A DNA stretch of 40,456 nucleotides from CAYMUR01 sp964393615 (GTDB lineage: Bacteria; Planctomycetota; Planctomycetia; Pirellulales; Pirellulaceae), in contig CAYMUR010000043.1 in NCBI GenBank assembly GCA_964393615.1, forward strand, positions 1 through 40,456, given 5' to 3'. A program made the translations under genes and the position numbers. Each line of letters starts with the position of its first letter. Positions within the stretch are counted from its first letter, which is position 1. The notes beneath the pieces were generated by a model. That model was not told the origin of the DNA, ran no database searches, and was given only the letters and a program-made list of their open reading frames with translations. Shown one piece after another: positions 1-8,776 of this stretch.

Positions 1-1
1 G

Positions 2-166
2 AAACGGGCTGCAGACGAATTACCCTTGCCTCGAGGCATTGAAGTTTCCGAAGCTGGAGACGCCAGCGAAACCCCGGAGGAAGGGTATCGAGCGCTGCAT
101 CAGGGTCGCAACGATCTGATTATTCATTGCCGGTGGTTTAACGGATTTACGCATCCTACAAGTTAG
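2..166 (+). CDS. C-terminal fragment of an unknown protein (5' end outside window)
   Basis: Reading frame 2 is open from the window edge to TAG at 164-166 and gives 54 residues rich in charged and polar side chains, ending in HPTS. The other forward frame I read from the edge closes within about 15 codons. No domain is recognisable from this tail, so no function is offered. It points the same way as the oxidoreductase that follows about 290 bp downstream. Confidence 0.45.
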   Translation, partial: KRAADELPLPRGIEVSEAGDASETPEEGYRALHQGRNDLIIHCRWFNGFTHPTS

Positions 167-459
167 AGATTGGGTCAGGGCGTGGTCGAGATCTCATGGT
201 AGCGAGGACTAGGTCATTGGCGTTCGATTACGTATGATTGATTGGTCGAAAGAGACCTGTTGCCCTGACAGATTTCTTGTCCAGGGTGAAAACGATGGTT
301 CAGACTCAGATGGATACTTGCAGATGAAATATCAAACAATGGTTGCTGAAAAGTTGTTAGGGATGGTGGAATTTACGGCATGATGGACGCTGCTTTATAG
401 ATAATGGGATAAAATAAAATTACCAGAAATTTCCACGTGATTTCTTGGAGCGATGTGTT
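167..459. other. intergenic region, possible weak promoter for the downstream oxidoreductase
   Basis: I see no gene here. A weak sigma-70-like pair lies at 372-377 (TTTACG) and 396-401 (TATAGA) with an 18-bp spacer, followed by an A+T-rich stretch at 401-421. It would place a transcription start about 50 bp before the start codon at 460. The hexamers match consensus at only about four of six positions each, so this is tentative. Confidence 0.3.
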
Positions 460-1791
460 ATGCAGGTTACCAAACTGAAAAAACGGTTAAATCGTCGCCA
501 ATTTTTGAAAACATCGACATTGAGTAGTGCGGCAATTGCTGCCCCGATGGTTGTACCGGCATCGGCTCTTGGCCGGGATGGGAAGACGGCGCCCAGCGAA
601 CGGATAACAATCGGCATGATTGGCGTGGGCCGGCAAGCGCGAGTCTATAATTTACCTTGGTTTCTGAATTCCAAGGAAACACAGGTGGTGGCAATTTGCG
701 AAGTCGATGCATGGCGACTTGACAACGCAGTAAAAATGGTCCAGGAACATTCCGGATCGAGTTCCAACCAGGTTAGTACTTACCGAGACTTTCGGGACCT
801 TCTGGCTGTCGATGCGATCGATGCGGTTATGATTTCAACGCCAGATCATTGGCATGTGCCCATGGCCATCGCGGCTGTTAGGCAGGGCAAGGATGTATGT
901 TGCGAAAAGCCAGTCACAAAGAGCATTGACGAAGGTCGCAGACTTGTCGCAGAGGTTGCCCGACACGAGCGCGTGTTCCGTGTTGACAGCGAAGCTCGTT
1001 TTAAGGTTTCCTTTTGTAAGGCCGCAGAAGTTGTTCGTAACGGGCGGATCGGTTCGCTGCTGGCCATGGAAGTTGGCGTACCGGAGGACAATGATCGTTG
1101 TGGCCAACCGCCCGAGATGCCTGTACCCGAAGAACTGGACTACGATCTGTGGCTTGGCCCGGCTGCAGAAGCGCCGTACACGGTACAGCGAGTTCACCCC
1201 CGCCGTGACTATTCACGTGGCGGATGGATGCGCATTCGCGATTATGATGATGGCATGATTACAAACTGGGGTGCGCATTTGATTGACATTGCACATTGGG
1301 GATCAGGGCTGGAACGGACTGGTCCGGTACACGTGGAAGGGAGTGGTGTATTTCCCAAGAACGAATTGTGGAATGCAATGCAGGACTTTGATGTAAAGTA
1401 CACTTATGCGAATGGCATCACGCTGACGGTGAAATCAGTTGCAGATCATTATACCCGTTTTATCGGAGAGGCGGGATGGGTCGAAGCCGGGTTTGGCCAT
1501 GTCAAGGCCAGCGATCCTGAGGTGCTGCGAGTTCCACTGGGTCAGGACAAGATCCGTTTGCCGCGTCTGGATGAAAAACAAGATTTTGTCAATTGCGTGA
1601 AGTCGCGTAGGTGTCCCATTGCTGATGCGGAAATCGGACACCGCACTAACAGCATCGGACTGTTAGGTCTGATTGCTGCCGAGGTTGGAACACCCCTCTC
1701 TTGGGATCCAGTCAAAGAAGTATTCATGGACAATGCTCAAGCAAACCAGTTGCTGACACGTTCTGTTCGAGATCCATGGGGCGCATTTTAA
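460..1791 (+). CDS. TAT-exported Gfo/Idh/MocA family oxidoreductase
   Basis: A 443-residue NAD(P)-dependent dehydrogenase-like protein. The N-terminus carries a twin-arginine signal (NRRQFLKTS followed by an Ala-rich stretch), so it is probably exported folded with its cofactor. A Rossmann start (IGMIGVGRQA) follows, and the EKP motif typical of the family is at residues 149-151. Relatives oxidise or epimerise sugars, and related TAT-exported paralogues occur in many copies in planctomycetes, some resembling GH109 glycosidases; the substrate cannot be read from sequence. The start is ATG 460 because GGAG at 447-450 sits 9 nt upstream. An in-frame TTG at 445 overlaps that ribosome binding site and is less likely. 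It stands alone, with a long non-coding gap downstream. Confidence 0.9.
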   Translation: MQVTKLKKRLNRRQFLKTSTLSSAAIAAPMVVPASALGRDGKTAPSERITIGMIGVGRQARVYNLPWFLNSKETQVVAICEVDAWRLDNAVKMVQEHSGSSSNQVSTYRDFRDLLAVDAIDAVMISTPDHWHVPMAIAAVRQGKDVCCEKPVTKSIDEGRRLVAEVARHERVFRVDSEARFKVSFCKAAEVVRNGRIGSLLAMEVGVPEDNDRCGQPPEMPVPEELDYDLWLGPAAEAPYTVQRVHPRRDYSRGGWMRIRDYDDGMITNWGAHLIDIAHWGSGLERTGPVHVEGSGVFPKNELWNAMQDFDVKYTYANGITLTVKSVADHYTRFIGEAGWVEAGFGHVKASDPEVLRVPLGQDKIRLPRLDEKQDFVNCVKSRRCPIADAEIGHRTNSIGLLGLIAAEVGTPLSWDPVKEVFMDNAQANQLLTRSVRDPWGAF

Positions 1792-2522
1792 TTGACCTGA
1801 CGTTTTTGTTCGTCATGTCCAACGAACCAGTGTCGCACACTAGGATCGTCCGCAACGATTTGTCGGTTCTATCTTTACTTTTTAAACAGAGAAGCAGGTC
1901 CAAAAAAGTATATTGACTTTTGTGGTCGTGATATCTCTTGAAGCATCGGTCGGTTCATGACGTGAAGCGGTTTGAGTGCATGTTTCGATAAAATGTTTCG
2001 CCTAGCGCAGGGTGACCAGAGAATCGTGGGCAAACTAGACGCGGTTGTCATTAACAACAGCTGCGGTTTGAACCATAACGTCAAAAGTTGAGAATTTATG
2101 ACTCCTTTGCGGCGGGAGCTGGTAGTATCATGAAAGGTAAAGGACACCAGCGGTCAGTGGGTAAAAGGGTGTTTGTTATGTCATGCTTGGGTGGCAAGAC
2201 AGTGCCGCCAGGCTGGCCAAGAGTGTGTCGTTGGAACTGATAGGTGCCAGACAAAGTGCATCGCTAGGATGTGGACGAAATAGGAAGTCGTTTGGGATTT
2301 ATAAAGCATGAGGCAAGCGGTATGAAAAACAGATGACTCGATAAGGGTTTTGCGAAACTTTGTGACAGCGATGGGGTTTGATATGCCTCACCAGCTGTTT
2401 TTGCAGAACGTGGCAACAGGTTGACTGAGGTGAAAATTGGACATGACACTGTCTCCTGAGAATCCGCTGGAGTGCAGCACCCAGAAAGTCAAGCGATGGG
2501 CTGTTTTGACGGAGGAAAAAAA
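1792..2522. other. 731-bp intergenic region, nothing recognised
   Basis: No ORF here has a convincing ribosome binding site together with recognisable content. A 36-codon ORF beginning near 2130 and a 61-codon minus-strand frame are present, but neither looks like a protein family. No tRNA, hairpin terminator or clear promoter was found. Confidence 0.4.
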
Positions 2523-4622
2523 ATGATGAGTGCTATGTCAATAATCTGTTTTTTGTGTGGGCCCAGTTCACAGCACGTTTCGGTTGGTCCTTTGTCCCTA
2601 GCGGCCCGCCGGTCCAAGTTGCCACTTAGGATTTTGATGATGGTTGTAGTGGCCTGTTTTGGCTGGGATCTTTCTCTGGGATTTGCCGGACAGTCGCCTA
2701 TTTACATCACGTTTGATTTACACGTTGATCCGGTGAACAATGGTTTTCCTCTCGCGGGTAAGCAGGACACCTACCAGGAACGGACGGGCAATATGGCCTG
2801 GGTACTTGATCAAACGGAAACGCTTGATATTCCGATTTCTTTTTTAAGTACTGGTTGGTACATGGAAATGTTAGTGGATGAAGGTCCATCAGGTGCCGGC
2901 GCCAAAGTGTTGCGGCGCCTCTATGACACAGGTGCGCAAATTGGTTCGCACAACCATGCCGAACACCGGGTCGGTGTTTTCGACTGGCCATCTTTTAGTG
3001 GTACTCCCAATTTGATTGAATCGCGCAAGACTTGGCAGGACAACATCCACTGGGTGAATCAGGGGATTGCAACGGCCTTTTGGGGTAGTCCACCAAAGCC
3101 GGTTTCGGAAATCAATAACATCAAAGGGTCCCACGTACCGAAAACCGAAGCGGACTATCACACGTTGATGGAAGAATTTAGTATTGGAGTGCGCGAACCT
3201 GGGCCCGAAGAGGATTATTATGGGTACTACGGACACCATATCTGGAATCCATACCGGCCAGCCGTTGATAATGCAATGGCCGAAGATCTGTCAGCATCGT
3301 TTGTGCAAGTGGTTTCTGGTCCGGTCATTGGCGTTGAGGGTATTCATCATGGAATACTTCAGGACATGACTGCCGCAGCCATAAAACGGCAGTTCTTGCA
3401 ACTTTATATCAATCGGCGATACGCGGATCATACGGGTGCGCCCGAGAAGGTATGGACTTGGGGGTGGGGTGGGCATGCCCATGATTTTTCTTCTGGTTCG
3501 GACTCGCGCACGGATTTGGTGGACGTGTTGGATTGGCTTGAAAATAACTTTCGAGACCGTGTTGAACCAAACGGAAGTCAGGCCATGGAGTATAAGACGC
3601 ATATGCAGACGGCGGAGATTTATGAATCCTGGGAAGTGGCCAACCCGGGTGTATCATCTTTTTCGTTTGATTCGCTCTCCGTCGACTGGGATGAATATCC
3701 ATACCTTGTGCCTGTAGCAGTTGCCATGCAGGATTATCTTTGGGAGGCCGATCTTGACTTGGCTGACGAGGTAGAGGCTTACCAGTTGGAAAAATCGGGT
3801 GATGATGCAGTGGTTGCCTGGAACGATATTGCTACCAGTGAGGTTGATTTGAGTGACGTATTCTTGACGAATGTGGGTGTGTTAGGTTTAGAAACGGGAA
3901 GCGTCTATGGGCTGTCGGTGGATGCTGCGAACGTGTTGGTGGCACAGGAACCATTGTTTATTGCTGCCGAGATTCCCGGACTTTCCATGGGAAGCGGGCC
4001 TAGTATTCTGGAAATTGCAGGAAATTATTATCAAGGACCCACAGAGACGTTGGCAATCGAAATAACTGGTACTGATGCTGGTGAGGGTGGTTATCACCAA
4101 TTAGATGTCGCCGGAACCGCATCGCTAGACGGTGCGCTTGACATTCAGACGGCGGCTAGTTTTGTACCGCAGGTGGGAGCAGCGGCTGGTACGATCGGTG
4201 ACCAGTTTGTGATTGTCAGAGCCAGTAACGTCAGCGGTACGTTTTCCACCGTCACGGGTAATCATGTAGGTAGCGGTAAGTTCTACTTACCGATGTACAA
4301 TGCGACGGATGTCACACTGGGTGCCTTTCAAGCTTTGACCGGTGATGCCGACGGTGATCAGGATATTGACATTACAGATTTCAACATACTAGCCACAAAT
4401 TTTGATCCGAACGGCGATCATTTTGCTACCAATAACTGGGAGACTGCTGATTTTGATCTCGATGCTGATGTCGACATAAGCGACTTTAATTTTTTAGCGT
4501 CGAATTTTAGTCCGATTGGATACGTGTCGCAGGCCGATCTTGTGCCAGAGCCTGCGTCAGGATTAATGTTTTTGGCAGGATGTGTTGCCATCTGCTTGTG
4601 GCAACGTTTGCAAGCGAAATAG
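2523..4622 (+). CDS. Secreted polysaccharide-deacetylase-like protein with dockerin-like repeats and PEP-CTERM anchor
   Basis: The 699-residue protein has a hydrophobic segment near residues 37-55 (signal peptide or signal anchor). A NodB-like region follows, with TFD at 63-65 and GSHNHAEH at 141-148, resembling the catalytic Asp and metal-binding H-x-x-H of carbohydrate esterase family 4. Near residues 607-664 are two Asp-rich dockerin-like, Ca-binding-type repeats (GDADGDQDIDITDFN and a second copy). The C-terminus is a PEP-CTERM sorting signal (VPEP from about 674, hydrophobic helix, basic end), implying surface or exosortase-dependent processing. ATG 2523 is chosen because GGAGG at 2511-2515 lies 7 nt upstream; in-frame GTG 2472 lacks this support. 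Export and surface sorting are well supported; the deacetylase activity is inferred. Confidence 0.8.
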   Translation: MMSAMSIICFLCGPSSQHVSVGPLSLAARRSKLPLRILMMVVVACFGWDLSLGFAGQSPIYITFDLHVDPVNNGFPLAGKQDTYQERTGNMAWVLDQTETLDIPISFLSTGWYMEMLVDEGPSGAGAKVLRRLYDTGAQIGSHNHAEHRVGVFDWPSFSGTPNLIESRKTWQDNIHWVNQGIATAFWGSPPKPVSEINNIKGSHVPKTEADYHTLMEEFSIGVREPGPEEDYYGYYGHHIWNPYRPAVDNAMAEDLSASFVQVVSGPVIGVEGIHHGILQDMTAAAIKRQFLQLYINRRYADHTGAPEKVWTWGWGGHAHDFSSGSDSRTDLVDVLDWLENNFRDRVEPNGSQAMEYKTHMQTAEIYESWEVANPGVSSFSFDSLSVDWDEYPYLVPVAVAMQDYLWEADLDLADEVEAYQLEKSGDDAVVAWNDIATSEVDLSDVFLTNVGVLGLETGSVYGLSVDAANVLVAQEPLFIAAEIPGLSMGSGPSILEIAGNYYQGPTETLAIEITGTDAGEGGYHQLDVAGTASLDGALDIQTAASFVPQVGAAAGTIGDQFVIVRASNVSGTFSTVTGNHVGSGKFYLPMYNATDVTLGAFQALTGDADGDQDIDITDFNILATNFDPNGDHFATNNWETADFDLDADVDISDFNFLASNFSPIGYVSQADLVPEPASGLMFLAGCVAICLWQRLQAK

Positions 4623-5172
4623 ATGTTTCGTATTGTTTGCTGATCAGGCTAAATCGTACTTTCGGAATCGTCTGTTCTATTCTGGGTTGGCAGTTCACTT
4701 TGTGATATCGCGAACACAATATGATGTTTTCGCTATTTCTCCTTCTTAACGGAAGATTCACTACCTGTAATCAACCAACTGCCGCCTGTTGAGAGACGTT
4801 TTCCTTTTTTCTCCTTGGCGATCCCAACGGAATCGGGCGAGAAAATTCAGGGATTGTTCTGCATGCTACCTTCTATTTTTGTAGCGAGACGGTTGATAAT
4901 CTCTGTTTCAGAAACTAAAATCTCCCTGACTTACTTTTTGCGAGAGACACTTGGGTTGAGTGCGGCAGGATGTCCCGCTCTCTCAATGAATGTTTCGGGA
5001 TGTTAGACCTTGGAATGTTAATTGATAAGTCGGCAAGCCGCAAAAAATGCCGTTTAAAATTCTGGATACAGAAAACGTCATAGGATGCAGAAGAAAACGA
5101 ACATTCGCAGGAATGTATCGGCGGCGCGTGAGTTTATTTAAAAAAATCCATAGGTTGGGGAGTATCTTATCC
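4623..5172. other. 550-bp intergenic region, nothing recognised
   Basis: No convincing ORF, RNA gene or terminator is visible. The last 120 bp are open in the frame of the next gene, but GGGGAG at 5157-5162 points to the later start at 5173. Confidence 0.4.
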
Positions 5173-5778
5173 ATGATGAAAATCTTGACCTCTGTTTGTC
5201 TGTTTTTGTTTCTAGTCCCTGTTGTGTCGCTTGGTGACATCAAGGTTGTCGAAATTGGAACCAAGCCTGAGAGTGTTTGCCGTGGTTACGATGACAAACT
5301 TTATGTCACGCTGATCAATGGTGACGAACCGGGGGATGGGACAATCAAAGTGGTCGATGGGGACAGCATTTCTGTATTCGCCACAGGATTGAACGACCCG
5401 AAAGGCATTGCCTTTGTTGGTGGCTACCTTGTTGTGGCCGATGGGACCACTGTCCGGGTGATCGATAAAAATGGCAAGGTTGCCGTATTGGCTGAGGCAG
5501 AGGATTTTCCCAGCCCGGTCGAATTCCTGAATGATGTTGCGGCCAGCGACGACGGTCAAAGCGTGTACGTGACCGAGATGAGTCATCCGAAATGGATGTT
5601 TGATCCGGAGGGCGATCGTAAACTGTGGCCCGTTGACAGTGACAAGGCGATCGCTCCCATGACCGGCTGTGTGTTTAAAGTAGGCCTTGACGGTAAGGTC
5701 GCCATGGCTGTTCCTGCAGGGGACACGCGAATGCCGGGCCCTAATGGTGTGACCGTGATGCGACAGAAGGGCAAAGAA
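5173..5778 (+). CDS. SMP-30/gluconolactonase-like beta-propeller protein, N-terminal part (cut by assembly gap)
   Basis: This is the first 202 codons of a secreted beta-propeller protein. ATG 5173 begins a typical signal peptide (MMKILTSV then a hydrophobic core ending near SLGD), with GGGGAG 10 nt upstream. Repeated blade-like strands follow, such as GIAFVGGYLVVADG and DDGQSVYVTEM, as in SMP-30/strictosidine-synthase-like proteins that bind a divalent metal and may hydrolyse sugar lactones. The frame runs directly into the run of Ns at 5779, after PNGVTVMRQKGKE. The second half at 5816-6103 continues the same fold, so the two pieces are almost certainly one gene. Substrate is unknown. Confidence 0.8.
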
Positions 5779-5788
5779 NNNNNNNNNN
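5779..5788. other. assembly gap (10 N)
   Basis: Ten consecutive Ns interrupt the SMP-30-like gene. The following bases 5789-5815 are extremely A+T-rich and contain an in-frame TAA at 5798-5800, unlike the coding sequence on either side. They look like a poor contig end. The two halves are also out of phase across exactly ten bases, so the gap length is nominal. Confidence 0.95.
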
Positions 5789-5815
5789 TTTATTTTATAA
5801 AAAGAAATATTACTC

Positions 5816-6103
5816 ATGGGTGATTTTTTTACCGGGAATCTTGTGACCTATTCGGAAAATAAGTTTCGGATTGTTGCCAGCGGAATGCGCGGAGCGGATG
5901 CTGTCGAAGTGATGGGTAACAAGATTTACGTTTCCAGTTGGCCTCTCGGCAAAGTTTGGTGCTACGATCGAGTTACCAGGACAACGACGGTTGTGAGTGA
6001 AGATTTCACGACGGCTGCTGACTTTTGTATCGACCACAAGAACAAGCAACTGATTGTTCCGGACATGCTGGCGGGCACGCTTGTTTTTTTGCCCATCGAG
6101 TAG
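5816..6103 (+). CDS. SMP-30/gluconolactonase-like beta-propeller protein, C-terminal part
   Basis: 95 codons beginning at ATG 5816 and ending TAG at 6101-6103. The sequence (GDFFTGNLVTY, GADAVEVMGNKIYVSSWP, LIVPDMLAGTLVFLP) completes the propeller started at 5173. In relatives the phrase after PNGV...KGKE normally runs straight into a strand like this one, so the methionine at 5816 is probably an internal residue, not a start, and there is no ribosome binding site before it. Treat it as the 3' half of the gene broken by the gap. It converges with the GH42-type gene on the other strand. Confidence 0.75.
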   Translation: MGDFFTGNLVTYSENKFRIVASGMRGADAVEVMGNKIYVSSWPLGKVWCYDRVTRTTTVVSEDFTTAADFCIDHKNKQLIVPDMLAGTLVFLPIE

Positions 6104-6356
6104 GTTCACTGCTTCCAGTCCGTGGCTTCCAGGTTGATCGCTTCGACCAGGCGGCCTCCTCACAACGCACTTTGATCGAAAGATGTGTGCCCATGTCGTG
6201 TCCAAGGAAAGACCGTTGAGTAATTTCAGCTCGGGTAGGGACACGTTTCCGTCGTCTGAGCCGTGAAAAAACGGATCGTGTTGTTTTCCCCAGGCAGCTC
6301 CCTCCTGGCTAAACTGGGCCCACGTCCATTTCCAGTCGACATGGCTTGGTTCATTG
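6104..6356 (-). pseudogene. possible remnant of a protein-coding gene downstream of the GH42 gene
   Basis: Between the two convergent genes the minus strand reads as protein-like sequence in a frame other than the GH42 frame: Trp-rich segments (HVDWKWTWAQFSQEGAAWG) and an EF-hand-like loop (HGSDDGNVSLPE, with loop positions 3, 5, 6, 8 and 12 matching). After a shift of one base a second segment (GGRLVEAINLEATDWKQ, then stop) reads as a plausible C-terminus. No intact start or single frame links them. It may be a decayed gene, an indel error, or chance; function unknown. Confidence 0.22.
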
Positions 6357-8546
6357 TTACGTTCCCAGTTGTTTTTCGGAATCCATACAATGAATGACAC
6401 GTACTTCTCCGAAAGTCATTTCGATTTGGAACGCGCCGTCGGTCAGAGGCAGCGAATTTCCTTCCAAGAGATCCTCCGCCGTGGTGACACCCCAGCGCGG
6501 TTTTACTTTGGCTCGGGCCGTCTTGTTTTCGACGTTCAGCAGAAACACCAGCGACCCTCCTTGTTTTGATCCCCGGCGGAAAGCGACGACACGGTCGCCG
6601 TGGATATCGAACCATGATTCGACACCTGCATGCCGGAGCAACGACTGGGCGACCGTATCGTGTACCAGCGCCACTGGCGCAGGCGATGCAGGTTGGCCTG
6701 TCACGTGGGTGGCGTCGGTGGCGGACAGTGTAAATCCAAACCAGGTGAACTTTCCGTCAGCCGATTGCACACCAACCACATCGCCGTTGATGGTTGCGAT
6801 CGGCTCCATGTTTCCGTGTGGTTCGAGGATCGAATAAGTGGTTGAGGCTGGTACTTCGAAGTCACCGCAAGGCAATTTTACGGTATTTCGGCCTTGGCGG
6901 ACGTCGAATTCATTAATCACGTCGAAATCGGAAATACGACAGTCAATCAGATCGTCAAGTCCTTCAGGTGGTTTGTAGCTCCAGTGACCCTTGCCAGCAA
7001 AAGTGCCAAAGTAGCCGTCAGCCACGAGCTTCGGTCCGTTCGGTTGTTCCAGCAGGCCACGCAAACAAATAATCGCCTGGTCATCGAGCAGGGCAAAGTT
7101 TGGCAAATAGACAAGCTGGTAGTTTGACCAGTCCATCGCCGGTGTTACCAGATCCATTGCCACGCTATCCGGCCAAAGAGCCCGAAACATGGCCCGGTGT
7201 CGTTGAATAAAATGGGCCCACATATCATTGAACTCGAACTGCATTTCGCTCGGACCGCTGTACGCAATGGCGATATCGGCCTGGGGGATGGAGAGCGGCA
7301 GGTGAGAAGCAATCTTGTCGATTTGCGAGATGGCTTTCTCAGCGGCGTGGAAACGAACGGTTGGTTCACCATCGAGCGAGACGATGTTCAGACCTGGTGC
7401 TTCGAACGTCGAATATTCTGGCCGGTACTGCCAGAACATGGCCCCTGCCCCTCCTTCAATCAGCGTCAGCCAGAGATACAATGCGGATTCTTCACCCAGC
7501 GTTTTTTTCTCCGTCGGATTTAGTCCACCGACGAAGCTACTGTAGATCTCTTCGTTCCACCAGCGGTGGTTTCGTCCGATGGCCCGGCACCATTGAAAAC
7601 CGTACGCTTCACATGCGATGCTGTATGGTTCATCCGTACTCAGTCGGTTGGCGGAATGATGAGACAACCCCCAGCTGTCAATGATTGGACTGACGGTTTC
7701 GTGGTGTGGGCCGGGAAACGATCCGCCATGGGAACGCTGTTCGTGGGTCCCGTCAAGGCGGTCGATCAAGTCTGCCATCCAGCCAAGGTGGTCGGCCATG
7801 TTTTCCTGATGAAACTGCAAATAGAGCCGCATTTCAACCAGCGCATCTTTACTGCGAGGTGCGTCGACATCTTCCCACGAACGATAGCGACGTTGTAGTC
7901 GCTCATTCAATTCGTCAATGCTGAAACGTTGGTAGAGCCAGTCTTTGTATTTGGCGATCGTGTAGTCGTTATAGGGAGGATATTCTTCCGGTGCAGTCCA
8001 GGCTGCTGACAAACTGATCCCGTCCCAGGTGCCCCAGATGCCCATGGCTGGGTGGTCCTTGTAACGGGGTACGAATTGGTTGAGGTAACGCTCGACATAC
8101 ACGCGCCACATGGGATGATCGAAATTGTGAGTCATGGAACCCTGAGGCGACCATTCTCCAGCCCGATCTTGCTGGATGCTACCGTCTCGCCAGACGGCAC
8201 GCATGTCTGGGTGTTCGCGCAGCATCCATGCAGGGCAGGCCATGTGTGTGCCTAACGGGCAATCGGCCCAGACCTTCAAACCGTGCTTTGCAGCTAAATC
8301 AAAAAGATGGTCAAGGTCGTCGAATTCATACTGGTTGGGGAGCGTCTCGACCCAGTTCCACGAATACCAGACACGAATCAGGCTCATTCCTGCAGCACGA
8401 ATGCGGCGAAAATCTTCCTCCCAGCAATCTGGGGTTGGCGCTGGTGGACGGTAATATTCTGTGCCGACAGGAAATGGTTTGTCAAAGATTCCAGAGAGGT
8501 CTTTCTCATGGCTGCGTCGTTGCATCCAAGTGCTGTTGATGGGCAT
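6357..8546 (-). CDS. GH42-type glycoside hydrolase (beta-galactosidase-like)
   Basis: A 729-residue cytoplasmic-looking protein without a signal peptide. The N-terminal part matches the GH42 TIM barrel (GTEYYRPPAP, EEDFRRIRAAGMSLIRVWYSWNWVE, then GLKVWADCP). A trimerisation/Rossmann-like domain and a small C-terminal beta domain follow. The likely nucleophile region is WWNEE (Glu 332/333). The acid/base position is odd: relatives usually have Trp-Asn-Glu-Pro, but here residues 168-176 read MGIWGTWDG, with no Asn-Glu pair. The enzyme may therefore use another residue, have a different activity, or be catalytically altered. It is the last gene of the minus-strand glycan block, 230 bp after the sialidase-like gene. 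ATG 8546 has only a weak ribosome binding site. Confidence 0.85.
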   Translation of the reverse strand: MPINSTWMQRRSHEKDLSGIFDKPFPVGTEYYRPPAPTPDCWEEDFRRIRAAGMSLIRVWYSWNWVETLPNQYEFDDLDHLFDLAAKHGLKVWADCPLGTHMACPAWMLREHPDMRAVWRDGSIQQDRAGEWSPQGSMTHNFDHPMWRVYVERYLNQFVPRYKDHPAMGIWGTWDGISLSAAWTAPEEYPPYNDYTIAKYKDWLYQRFSIDELNERLQRRYRSWEDVDAPRSKDALVEMRLYLQFHQENMADHLGWMADLIDRLDGTHEQRSHGGSFPGPHHETVSPIIDSWGLSHHSANRLSTDEPYSIACEAYGFQWCRAIGRNHRWWNEEIYSSFVGGLNPTEKKTLGEESALYLWLTLIEGGAGAMFWQYRPEYSTFEAPGLNIVSLDGEPTVRFHAAEKAISQIDKIASHLPLSIPQADIAIAYSGPSEMQFEFNDMWAHFIQRHRAMFRALWPDSVAMDLVTPAMDWSNYQLVYLPNFALLDDQAIICLRGLLEQPNGPKLVADGYFGTFAGKGHWSYKPPEGLDDLIDCRISDFDVINEFDVRQGRNTVKLPCGDFEVPASTTYSILEPHGNMEPIATINGDVVGVQSADGKFTWFGFTLSATDATHVTGQPASPAPVALVHDTVAQSLLRHAGVESWFDIHGDRVVAFRRGSKQGGSLVFLLNVENKTARAKVKPRWGVTTAEDLLEGNSLPLTDGAFQIEMTFGEVRVIHCMDSEKQLGT

Positions 8547-8776
8547 GATGTATCCATTGTGGATTCTGGCAGGAGCGTAAAACAGGTGTTATAGTAGTTC
8601 GAAAATGGTCTGAAAAGTGTAATTCGTGGATGTCTTTGGATAAGCACGACAAGCGTACCAGTAGGTAACGTGTGGATTGCTTTCGAGCGACCCTACTGGG
8701 ATTGTTTAACGCCGGTATTCTGCTCTCGCGACATAATCGTAACCCGACGTGTATAGGCGGACGATTGGCTCCCAGC

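Noticed and set aside
5810..6400. 196-codon minus-strand frame as one gene
   Set aside because: Its second half is antisense to the SMP-30-like gene; only the part from 6104 to 6356 is unexplained and is reported as a possible remnant.
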